From: Lonicera japonica
Lineage: Eukaryota > Streptophyta > Magnoliopsida > Dipsacales > Caprifoliaceae
DNA: 64,000 bases
Reading direction: 5' to 3'
Assembly: GCA_021464415.1 (NCBI GenBank)
Contig: CM038469.1
Span: 14,610,501 to 14,674,500 of the forward strand
The translations under genes were made by a program, and so were the position numbers. The notes beneath the pieces are model-generated. The model searched no databases and was not told the origin of the DNA. It worked only from the letters and a program-made list of their open reading frames with translations. Shown piece after piece: positions 47,421 to 57,627 of the stretch. Every line of letters starts with the position of its first letter. The stretch's first letter is position 1.

Positions 47421-47660
47421 GGAGGGTTGGAGCCCATTTGCGGTTGTAGCCACAAGTGGTTGTAACTCTTTAGATTATCGGGTTGGAGCTCATTTGCGGT
47501 TGTAGTTGCTTAGATTATCGGGTTGGAGCCCGAAGTACCGATACTAGACGAGGGTTGTAGCCCCTTGATGAGATGAGGTCATAGCGTCTTATTAGTGGTT
47601 GTAGCCACTAATGCATTGGGTTGTAGCCCATTGCGATTAAAGGGTTGTAGCCTTTTTCTG
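47421..47660. repeat. Array of GG-TTGTAG-CC hairpin units in the outer solo LTR
   Basis: About ten units built on GGTTGTAGCC or GGTTGGAGCC. The outer bases change from unit to unit but tend to pair: TTAGTGGTTGTAGCCACTAA (7-bp arms), TCGGGTTGGAGCCCGA, AAAGGGTTGTAGCCTTT, TGGGTTGTAGCCCA. Not present in the sister LTR at 41066-44121. Confidence 0.85.
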
Positions 47661-48509
47661 TTGCCTTTGAGATGAGACTTAGCGTAGGATAATTGGAGCC
47701 GTTGTAGTTGCCAACACATTGTACTTTCGATAATGATTGTGTATTTTTTGCTATGTATGATTTCAGAATTTATATTTGGGGAAACGGGATCATGTGATTT
47801 GCATGGCATTAGTTTAAAGTTTATTGCACATTTTTGATATAATAAAAACCTTATAGTTCCCATTGAGCCCGTGTTTGGCTAACTACCATTTTTCAAACCA
47901 GTTTTGCAGGTACGACTTTGGGTTGGCATGTTATGTCAAAGTTTAGACGCCTCTAATGACCCTGGATTCACATTAGTCTTCCACGGAGGGATGACTTAAT
48001 ATTTGTTGTACTTTTCTCTTTTGAGTTTCGTATAAACGTTGTCAACCCTATTTCACTATTTAAATTTTAAAATGAAATACCCTTTGTATGATGGAAATAC
48101 TATTTATTTGACCTTGTTTCCAATGGATGGACTTCATATATGTGTTGACATAATTTATTTTATTTTTTTAGAAAAGTAATTTACTTGTATCATCTTATAA
48201 ATGAGTAACTTTTGAAAAATATTTTCATAAATTGTAAATTTTACGTTTCACCTGCCTTTGTGAGTGATGGCGTCCGTGATTAATCCGACCCGAGAGGTCA
48301 AATCCTCTTAACGGGATTCAGGGCGTCACAATTTATACATAATGTGCCACCAATTTTAATAATAATTTATACTATATATAAAATGTATTGTGTCTTGTGT
48401 TTTGCCTACGGATAAGTTTATATTTATTTTAATTTTCAATTATATTTAATGGGTTTGCCTGAATGTTTTATTTTCTTCAAGAACTTTTTTACGGTTTTGT
48501 TAAGTTTTA

Positions 48510-49232
48510 ATTATTGAGAAATGTTTAATGAATTTGTTTATATAAAATTAGTGGTTCTGCATATTGAACAATTTAATGAAAATAAAATAAACATATAACA
48601 TAAATATGTGAATATAACAAAAAATGAACAAAATTATATTCAAAACAACTTTAATAAATTTAAAAAATGTATTGTGTTTTAAGAATCAAGAATATTTAAT
48701 TCAAATTTCTATAAATTGTGTATTTTTACACTTATGGAACTATAGGTGTAAAAATAAATAAATTAATAACAATAGAAGATAAAATAATAAAGAAAAACAA
48801 ATATTTATAGAAAAGTGCAAAACATATGAAAACTTTAAAAAGATGGAATTTTAAAATAAAAATGAAACTTCAATAATAATAGAAGAAATAAATTAAATTA
48901 TAGAAAATAAATGATATAAAAATTATCAACTTTATAAGAAATGCCCGAATAAAAGAATTATATATAAAATATATAAAAATAAAAGTGTGAGATTAACTCA
49001 CATTTTTACACTTAAAAATGTGAGACCAAGTCACGTTTTGAAGTGTAAAAACGTGATTAGTTCCCACACTTTTAAATCTTACAATTTTTTATTTTTATTT
49101 TAAATCACCAACTTAAATCATGTTTTTAAGATTAAAAAGGTGAGTCATTCTAACGTTTTTTATGTAAACTCTATTCACCCAACTAAGTTGAAAAATACCT
49201 ATCTATTAAAATAAGATTCAAAAGTATATTAC
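48510..49232 (+). repeat. Interspersed repeat, copy 1 (with internal hairpin)
   Basis: Aligns end to end with 59275-60007 in the same orientation (AGAAATGTTTAATGAATTTG ... CTATCTATTAAAATAA). Contains an imperfect 95-bp inverted repeat at about 48983-49079 (AAAAGTGTGAGATTAACTCA ... TTAGTTCCCACACTTTT). No terminal repeat or TSD recognised; class unknown. Confidence 0.75.
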
Positions 49233-49850
49233 TTTTAGCAAATTAGGTTTTAGTTCTAAATTATGAACTCTTGTATAACAAGATCCAATATGATTAATAA
49301 ATTAGTGAACAACCCATTTTTAGGATTTAACCCAATATTTTGCTTTTAACCCCATTTCGAATATATATATATATATATATTCCAAATATTCTAGCTTTAT
49401 ACCCTTTATGCCCTTCATTCAAAGATTCAAATTAAGTTATCGCTCCAATTAATTATGAATTTAATCATTCAACTCTACATTTTAATCTTTTGCCAATATT
49501 ACATTAGGCTTTTTATTACCCCGTTGTAATAAACAATACAACACATTTGCACAGTTTACACATCTACAAAACTTGGTCAAACACCTCTTCATTTATATCA
49601 TGGCTCATTTCTCGTCCATTAAAGAGAGAGAGAGGGGGGGTTGGGGGATGTTTTCATCAATCTCTATTTGTTGTTTGCATTTTGTAGTGCCTTTAAAACA
49701 CAACTATTTCAACACCATTGATTATCATCATTGTCATCATGAGGATGGTGTCGTCAAGGAATCCAACGATACTATCCTCTATATATTTCTTTGTTTGATC
49801 TATTCATACATATAACTCGACACAATACTTATATTTTATTATGGGCTAAG
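49233..49850. other. Anonymous AT-rich sequence
   Basis: (AT)n near 49362-49380. The 80-codon frame at 49573-49815 has no recognisable content. Confidence 0.35.
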
Positions 49851-49854
49851 ATTG

Positions 49855-50770
49855 TCAGAATTTTTATATGGTAAGCACATATGATTTATGTGTATGATGA
49901 TGAAAATTAGGGGGTCGTATTGCCTATGTTGATTTTAGGGTTTTTATCAAAAATAATTTAAAGTTTGATAAGCGGAATTAAAACCCTAGGTCTAATCAAT
50001 TTTACTGTCGATACTTGTGTTATGTTGTCTAACAATTATATCAAGCAATAACACAAAAAGCAATCACACAACACCAAGAATTTACGAAGTATCCTTACTT
50101 GCGTAGGACTAATCCTCAGGACTAACCGATAGTGCTTCACTATGATCAAAATGGAATTACAGACTCGATGTCTTACAAAAATTGCTTCTCCACAATAGTC
50201 CCATTAATTCCTTGAACGTAGATTCCAACCACAGCTGGCTGGCGTAGCGCTTTTCGCTTTTCTAGCTTACCCGTTATCTCCTTCTACGTACTTGATCACA
50301 ATCTTTCACCCTCGTCTACGATCTCCCTTGTCGCACATTAGCCACTTCGCTCGTCTCCAATTGCCACCGAAGACACTCCCACAGGACCGTGAACGTTTGG
50401 AACCCTAATTCTTAAAATTGAAGAATAATAGGATCTCCTATGGCATGTAAACAAAATCTAGGTGGTGCTTCAAAACTCTCAAAAATTGATTCTAGCATTT
50501 GGATTTTTTTGTCTCAAAAAGCTCTCTAGAATCATGTACTTTTTACTCAAACCAATGGTTATATTTATAAGAAAAATATAGAGTCAAAGTTTTTTTTAGA
50601 ATAAATTAAAAATATTAAAAAAATTTGCGATAAAACTTCGTACTCTAGAAAATTAGTATCGAACCAGTCCAAAATTGAGGAAAAGCAATTTGACAGGAAA
50701 AACCTTGCAGCCGGACCGGTACACATGCAAAGAAACTACTAACTTTGATGAAAAAAAAGAATCTAGCTAC
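49855..50770 (-). mobile_element. Probable copia-type LTR fragment
   Basis: AAGCGGAATTAAAACCCTAGG near 49970 and CACCAAGAATTTACG near 50080 are phrases I associate with reverse-complemented plant copia LTRs. A TATA-like TATAAATATAA lies on the minus strand near 50560. A more GC-rich block spans 50200-50400. No paired LTR or clear ends; boundaries are guesses. Confidence 0.35.
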
Positions 50771-51688
50771 AAGGTGCACCTTCACAAATTTTGTCTTTTC
50801 TACTCAAATTGGAATTATTAATATGTTTGTTTCTTTTAACCTTGTGTTGTCAAATATGTCTACAAAGTCTTTCCATAAATTACAAATTAAATAAATTTTT
50901 TGAGTTAATTTTTTTTATTTTTTATTAAAATCTCAGATCTTGTAGTAATTTCAATTTGAAACCATTTAAGATATATTAATGTACTTTACAAAATCTTAGG
51001 TGAGCAAAATTTTAAGAAAAATTGTATTTGAATTAAAAAATAAAAAAAATGGTAAGATTTGAAGAACAAAATTTTAAATTATGAATTAAATAAAGAGCGA
51101 TTTTGTTTCTATCCGTGATATCTTGCAGTTAATTTACATTGTTAAGTTAATACATGTTGTCTATTAAATTAATCCACGAGTGTGGATGGACTGACAAAAA
51201 AATATTATTGATTTAATTTTATAAATATTATTTTTATTAATGATTTAGTATTAAAACATCTACTGAATTAATAAGTACAACCACTTTAAAAAATTAGATT
51301 CTAATTTATTAACCAATGGTAAAGCCTTATTAACTTTGAAGTAAAATAATACCACCCAAAGGCATCAATGGTACTAGGGTTTCTCTTTCTAGCCTAGATT
51401 ATCAAATTAATATTGAGCAAAGTAATTTATTATAATTTCTCTTTCTAACCTAGAAGGAGATTTTTTTAACACTTTCTAGTATCTTCAAAATAATCAAAAC
51501 AAAACACAGGGTAAAGGAGCCGGAATTTTTTTATTTTTTTTAAAGAAAGAGCCGGAATTTATTTCTTAGGTTCTAGAATATATTACTTCCCAAATAGTAT
51601 TTCTCTTGAAATCTTCTGCAATTCCCCAATTAGTATTTTTCTCATAATTTGATGGAATCCCCCTTGCTATTTAATTAGATGGGAAAGT

Positions 51689-52365
51689 TGATGTGATCAA
51701 GGCTACCATAAGTACGGACTTGATTAAAGCATTGATTGGTGGGGTCCGTACTAGTATTGGATGACCTTGGATCATACTAGTACGCGTGTAGGTAGAGGAT
51801 TTAAGTATAGTCAAACATGGAAGTCATGGAGTGCGTGAAATCAATTATTATTTTAAGTATTTTTAATTATTATAATTATTATTATTTCATTATTCAATTA
51901 GGAGTTAGAGTAGTGGTTTCCTTTTTGAATAAGTTTCCTTATTATTAATTTTCTTATTGTATTAGGAATATTTTAGGAGTTATTATTTTTCTTTTCTAAG
52001 TAGGAATTAGTTTCCCTTTTGAATTAGGATTAAGGTTTTGTTTACACATATTTAAAGGAGGCACATTATTGTTTTTATTATTAAGAGTTTTGATGATTAA
52101 TAAAATTGAGAGTTTTCTCTTTGTGTTCTCTAAGAGCATGTTGAACATGTTGAATTAATTAATTCAATTGTTCTTGACTTATCAATCTAGCAACCACACT
52201 AGATTGTGCGTCATTCATTATACCGAGGTTCGCATTTCTTTAAGCGTTGGGTTGAGGTTTTCGCCTCTCATCTTTTTGACGTATTCCAAGGTTCTTACTA
52301 CGTTCATAGTTTAAGGGTTGAGGATCCATTAACCTGGTTAGTAAAGACGATCCGGGTTCGCGTCA
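51689..52365 (+). repeat. 5' LTR of element B
   Basis: 677 bp, TGATGTGATCAAGGC...GGGTTCGCGTCA. Confidence 0.9.
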
Positions 52366-53966
52366 TTGGTATCAGAACAAACTTTTATATCCAGGTTTTC
52401 TATCTTTTAATTCTTGTGTTTTCAATTCCAAATCCCTAATCTTAGATCTTGTGATTTGTTGATTCCATATCTTTGATTTAGGGTTCATAAAAAAAAAGAG
52501 TTGCAAATCATATTTATTTCAAAATCCAGCTGGGCAGTCAAAATTTGTGGTTTTCGCTATCAAAACAACCTCGGATCATCCTGATTGTTCGCCCAATCAT
52601 TGTAAAATTGCGTCCCGAATAACATATCCGAAAATCAGCCCGATCCAACGGTTAGATCAAAAGTTATTGCTGTTTTACGATAGCACCTACATTAAAAAAA
52701 AGTGCTGTGAATAGTGTTGCATGAATAGTAAAAAAAATTTATTGAAATTTTCTTTGTTGGAAGAACCCTAGAATCAAATTTTGATTATTGTTAGGGTTTC
52801 TTTGCGAATATTATTGCATTAAAGTTTTAATTATGGAGGTTTAAATATCTAAAAAAAAACCCTAGATTATTCATTGATACTTCTTATTGGATTTTTATCT
52901 TGTGATTTTGGACCATATAAATTCCGTTTGGTTGGAAAAAATCTAGAAAACCCTAGAAAAAATTTGTTTGCGGTTATACTCGTTAGGGTTTGAAATTCAT
53001 TGGTTTGTTTTGTTTGAAACTCCACTTTGCAAACTCTAGCAAATCTAGAAATTCGTTTGGCTTATTAATATTGTTAGAATTTGCTTTCTTTAGCCCTTAG
53101 TATTACATTGTTGAACGTAGGGGCGTGCACGGTTCAGTTAACCGAACTGTGCGGGCCTAGAGAGAACCGAACCGATTAGTGGGTTTTGCTAAAATGGTCA
53201 ACCGAATTGAACCGATGAATACTTAAAACCGGTTGGGATCGGTTCTGTCGGGGTTGGTTAGGTCGGGGTTGGTTTTTCGATTTTTTTGATTTTTTCAGTT
53301 TTGGGATTAGACAATTAGGCCTATTTTATATTGTTCGGCCATAACTTAAAAATTATTTTTACATTATTGGGCCATGATTTAAAGTCATTTTTGACAAAAA
53401 AAATTGGGCTTCGTTTTAATCAATTTTGACACTTTTCTTCTTATATCATTTTTGACAAAAAAAATATATATTTTATACTTTTCATCATCTTTATTCTTTA
53501 GCCTTTTTTTAAAAGGAATAAACTTATACATCAAACCAATAAATGAATGACATGTGTATTGCCGGTTCGGTTCGGTTTTCACTGGTTTTAGACACCGGTA
53601 ACTGACAACCGAACCAGCCCCTTTCGGTTTTCATTTTTCTCAACCGAACCAAGACCAAAAACCTTAAAAACCGATTAATTCGATTCGGTCCGGGTCGGTT
53701 CGGATTAGTTTTTCAATTATTTTGCACACCCCTAGTTGAACGCATCTAAATCTAATTTGTTAGGTATGCGATTGGTTGTTGAGGACTTATGATATTTATA
53801 TTATTCAACTTGTTTTGGAGTTCCAAAGAGAAAATTGTAAGTATATCAATACTTTGAGTGAGAAACAAGAGCGGTAAAATTAAAGTGACATATATTTGAA
53901 CAAAACACGAAAGGGAGTGTTGTGAGGATTATCTTTTATTGCACTAATCTTTATTTTGCAGCAAGC
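52366..53966 (+). other. Leader of element B
   Basis: Primer site at its left edge, then noncoding sequence aligned with 38184-38309 plus 39866-40595 of element A. Contains the hAT MITE at 53118-53734. Confidence 0.65.
53118..53734. mobile_element. hAT MITE with 8-bp TSD
   Basis: TAGGGGCGTGCACGGTTC at the left and, in reverse complement, TAGGGGTGTGCAAAATAA at the right; GTTGAACG on both sides (53110-53117, 53735-53742). Internal sequence is full of AACCGAACCG and CGGTTCGGTT blocks near both ends. Element A shows the empty site (CTCGTTGAATTATCTAA near 40360). Confidence 0.92.
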
Positions 53967-55078
53967 ATGTCTTGTCTAAATTTTGAATATGGAGAAAGGT
54001 AGATTCAAGAGGAGATTAAACACGATGGTGTGTGATTAACACAATTAGAGATTGAACGGCGCATGCGGTTGAATAAGGCTCCTAAAAAGAAATTAAAAAG
54101 TCAGCCTCGTAAAGTTAAATTTGAAGATGAATAGGATTCGGGTGATACTAATAGAAGACATGGTGGTGAGGTTGGAGAAAGTCGGGTTCGAGACAATAAT
54201 ATGGGTAGTATTAAGAGGAAGACTCCTTTGAATGATCCCGAAGAATGGCACAAATTGGGGAAGATGATGGAGGCTTATATTGAATTCCATATGAGGGGCA
54301 GCGAAGAGCCAAGTCCAAATGCGTTCTCTTGCAAATCAAATCATTATAAATAAGAGGAAAAAGCAACCATATCTAAGCCGCCATTGGAGAATAAACCGGA
54401 AACCGATGAGATCGAGGAAATTGAAGTGACGAATGAAGAATGTGAGTTGTGGGTTGAAGGTTTAATTCTAAGCTTGAAAGTAGAGGAAGATGAAGAAGCT
54501 CTAGTGCAAGTTGAAGAAGCACAAGTGCAAGCACTTCCCGCCGTAGGTGCGGATATGGGTGAGAACTACATCGAGGGAGGCCAATTGATTTTAATTAAGG
54601 GGCGAGTCAATGAGCAAGAGACTTTAACTAACGTTGCTAATTTAGATAATATTTTTACTAAGGAAGAATATGAGGTTCAAGCTGAGATCATTAAAGATAT
54701 AGAGCATATTGATTTTATTGGTGTGGACAATTTTGATGTTCATCCGAATTATAAGCTAATCAACTTCTTTAACAAGTTGCGGAGGATCGCATTGCGATAT
54801 AGTTTGAATTTCGAGGAGTTTTGCTTTATAAGGAGAATCAAGCGTCGAAGATATTTGAAATATTTGTTTTCATGGGAAGGAAGAACAGAATTATCTCATG
54901 CTAAGTGCCGACAGAGGAATGAGACGTATTCAAAATACTTATTCTATTGGCATGGAAGATTCCAAGTTCCAAAGTTGTGTCCGGATGTCGAAGTGGTTAA
55001 AGACTGGTTGAATCAGGGAATGGGTAGGCCAGATTCGAGGATGAATCTTCTTGAAGAAATGGGGAATGATGTGATCCA
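53967..55078 (+). pseudogene. ORF of element B (conserved A/B family protein, broken)
   Basis: Begins at ATG 53967 (SCLNFEYGE) and has several stops up to 54360. From 54384 it is open for 252 codons, running a few residues past the LTR start at 55067. Visible parts: acidic ECELWVEGLILSLKVEEDEE; IKDIEHIDFIGVDNFDVHPN; NFFNKLRRIALRYSLNFEEF; a basic RRIKRRRYLKYL; KLCPDVEVVKDWLNQGMGRP before the LTR. The upstream part matches the element A frame and, through it, chromovirus gag. No enzyme motif recognised. Conservation of this frame between A (three partial copies) and B suggests it was once translated; the present copy is not intact. Confidence 0.65.
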
Positions 55079-55724
55079 GGCTACCACAAGCACGGACTTG
55101 ATTAAAGCATTGATTGGTGGGGTCCATACTGGTATTGGATGACATTGGATCATGTTAGTACGTGTGCAACTAGAGGATTTAAGCATATTCAAACATAGAA
55201 GTCATAGAGCACACGAAGTCAATTATTATTTTAAGTATTTTTAATTATTATAATTTCATTATTCAATTAGGAGTTAGAGTAGTGGTTTCCTTTTTGAATA
55301 AGTTTCCTTATTATGAATTTCCTTATTATATTAGGAATATTCTAGGAGTTATTATTTTCCTTTTTTAAGTAGGAATTAGTTTCCCTTTGGAATTAGGATT
55401 AATGCTTTGTTTACTCCTATTTAAAGGATGCACATTATTGTTTTATTATTAAGAGTTTTGATGATTAATAAAATTGAGAGTTTTCTCTTTGTGTTCTCTA
55501 AGAGCATGTTGAATTGATTAATTCAATGGTTCTTGACTTATCAATCTAGCACCACACTAGATTGTGGCGTCATTCATTATACCGATGTTCGCTCTTCTTT
55601 AAGTGTTGAGTTAAGGTTTTTGCCTTCCATCTTTTCAACGTATTCCAAGGTTCTTGCTACGTTTGTAGTTCAAAGGTTGAGGATCCATTAACCTGGCTAG
55701 GAAAGACGATCCGAGTTCGTGTCA
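55067..55724 (+). repeat. 3' LTR of element B
   Basis: 658 bp, preceded by the purine-rich AAGAAATGGGGAA; ends CCGAGTTCGTGTCA and is followed by the AAAGT target copy. Confidence 0.9.
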
Positions 55725-55729
55725 AAAGT

Positions 55730-56423
55730 TAAGCGAACATGGTGGGAATTTTTACTAAGCTCTAACTATCAGTGGCAGGCAATAAAACATAAACAGTGTT
55801 TTGGGCGTCGAAAAGGAATCATATATATTTGAAGAAGGAAGTCAGTTTTTTGTTGTGTGGATAGTCCCCATGTTCTTGTTTGGAAGACAAACATGAAATG
55901 GATAAATATAGAAGATCAACAAAATTATTGGTTTCTTGATAGATTGGAGAGATAGTAAGTTCACCTGATTAGTGACGTCGGGACGGAAATTTTTTTTTGG
56001 TTAATGTTTGATGAAGGGCGCATTTGGATAGGATGTTTTGATTTTTCTATAGAATTATTTTAAAATAGATGGGGTGAGATGAATAATTATGTGGGTACAT
56101 ATAAAACACCCTACTTAAAACTTCATATTTTGGTAAGCTTCTTTTTCAACAATCAAATTACGTAATGAAGTTAATCAACATTTTTTAATAAACCTTTAAA
56201 AAGAAATTTAATGGAAAATACAAAATAAATTAAAATGGAAGTATATTTTGATTAGGAATCTTAATTAAAATAAAATTTTAATTTATACAATTATAAATTA
56301 ATTTTAATTGGTGGATATACTTCTCAATTTTGAAAAGTGTAATATTGTGAGAATGTGTTCAAAATTTTCAAAAATTAAGGGTGAATTAACTACAAGATAT
56401 TGCAGATAGAAACAAAATCACCC
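55730..56423. other. Right part of the MULE-type element
   Basis: Noncoding. From about 56220 it aligns with the sequence on both sides of the Harbinger (before 6316 and after 10738), sharing AATTGGTGGATATACTTCTC. Confidence 0.7.
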
Positions 56424-56497
56424 TTAAATAAATTATTTGAGTTAGAAATTGTTTTGATATCTTAGATCTTGTTTGAATTTAAATTTGAAAACATTTA

Positions 56498-57356
56498 GGG
56501 TGCATTTGGCACGCCAGATAAAGGGTAGGATAGAATAGAATAAAGGTCGGATAGGATATGAATTATTTGGGATATGATAGAAAAGGAATCAAACGGATAA
56601 GGATTAAACGGGACTGGACAGAATAAGGATTAGTCGGATAAATATTTAATAAACTTTGCATTTGATGTAGTTTTGAATTACAAGTCTAGATATTATATAA
56701 TACAGCTTGCTTTTCTTTTAAAAATACATGCAATTTTTATTGTTGTCCACATTTTTTTAACTAATGCGATTCTCTCATTTATAAATAAGTTTCGTAAAAA
56801 GCTCTTTCGGGAGAAAAGTTTTATATTACATACAATATTTATGAACTAGGCATTAAGTACAGTTTCAAATTCTAAATTTACATTTTTTTCTAAAATTAAA
56901 GTTTTTTTATAAATACCTTTATTTAATAAAAAAATAAATAAAAATACGATATTATACAAGAAATGAATTTTATTATTTGAGTTATTGTGACTTTGGGTGA
57001 TTGAAAATTTTCATTAATAAAATTAATTATCTAAAAGGCGTAAAGAAAAAGATTAAAATTAAAAAATTAAAAATTAATTTTTTTATTCATTTTGTTATCC
57101 GACAATCATGAGATAAAATAATACTACCTATAGAGGTAGTATATATTTATGCGGTTCTAAAAGGATAAATTGATAATTAATCCTGAGTATAATTCAGTCT
57201 CATATTGTACCAAACGCGGGATAAGATTAAAATATATTATCCACCCATGCGCTAAACAAATGATATGATTTATTTATACTATCATTTTCATCAATAAATA
57301 CCGGATAAGATTAATTAATTCAATCCCACTTTTAATTCAGCGCGACAAACACACCC
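56498..57356. mobile_element. Tourist/Harbinger-derived element with CGGATA motifs
   Basis: TTA on both sides (56495-56497, 57357-57359). Ends GGGTGCATTTGGCACGCC and, in reverse complement, GGGTGTGTTTGTCGCGCT. CGGATA or TATCCG motifs recur inside (near 56550, 56613, 56634, 57097 and 57302), as in the ends of the Harbinger. 859 bp, noncoding. Confidence 0.8.
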
Positions 57357-57627
57357 TTAAAATAGATTAATGTACTTTCCAAAATCTTAACTGTCCTAAA
57401 TTTAAGCAAAACTAATTTGGATTAAAAAAGTCAAAAAGGATAAGATTGAAAGAACACAAATTAATATTAAAAGAATTAAATAAATATTTAAAATTTAAAA
57501 CTGTAACTAATTCAAATTTTGGGCCAACAACAAATTTTGGAAACAAGTTGGGCTAAAAGCAAAAGAATTCAAATTAATTGTGTCAAAAACAAAAAGTCCA
57601 TATTATTTAAATATTTTTTTTTAAAAG

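Larger units (their letters stand above)
36364..48330 (+). mobile_element. Tekay-like gypsy solo LTR split by a later insertion
   Basis: TGTAATAACCGTG at the left and CAGGGCGTCACA at the right, with target copies ATTTA at 36359-36363 and 48331-48335. Without the inserted element A (37505-46739) and one CTTCA copy, the LTR is about 2727 bp. It is homologous, in opposite orientation, to the 41066-44121 LTR (AATCCCGTTNAGAG, TAATCACGG, TTTTGCAGGTA, GATCGATC palindromes). I take plus as sense because plant Tekay-type LTRs usually start TGTAATACCC. No primer site or internal region remains. Confidence 0.8.
51689..55724 (+). mobile_element. Non-autonomous LTR retrotransposon B
   Basis: LTRs 51689-52365 and 55067-55724, target copies AAAGT at 51684-51688 and 55725-55729. 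LTRs run TGATGTGATC...GTCA. Primer site TTGGTATCAGAAC at 52366-52378, for tRNA-iMet. Same family as element A; lacks RT and integrase. About 4.0 kb including an hAT MITE of 617 bp. Confidence 0.92.
51095..56423. mobile_element. MULE-type element with perfect 9-bp TSD
   Basis: Left end GAGCGATTTTGTTTCTATCC and right end, in reverse complement, GGGTGATTTTGTTTCTATCT begin an inverted repeat of about 40 bp (on to GATATCTTGCAGTTAATT / AATATCTTGTAGTTAATT). Target copies TTAAATAAA at 51086-51094 and 56424-56432, identical over 9 bp. Without element B it is about 1.3 kb and noncoding. It defines the ends of the 2968-10828 relative. Confidence 0.88.

Noticed and set aside
47427..47660. CRISPR-like array
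   Set aside because: Units are short hairpins of changing spacing in a plant LTR; no regular repeat-spacer structure.
41066..48330. 41066-44121 and the outer LTR as the two LTRs of one full element
   Set aside because: They are in opposite orientation, each has its own target duplication (GATGA, ATTTA), and element A separates them.
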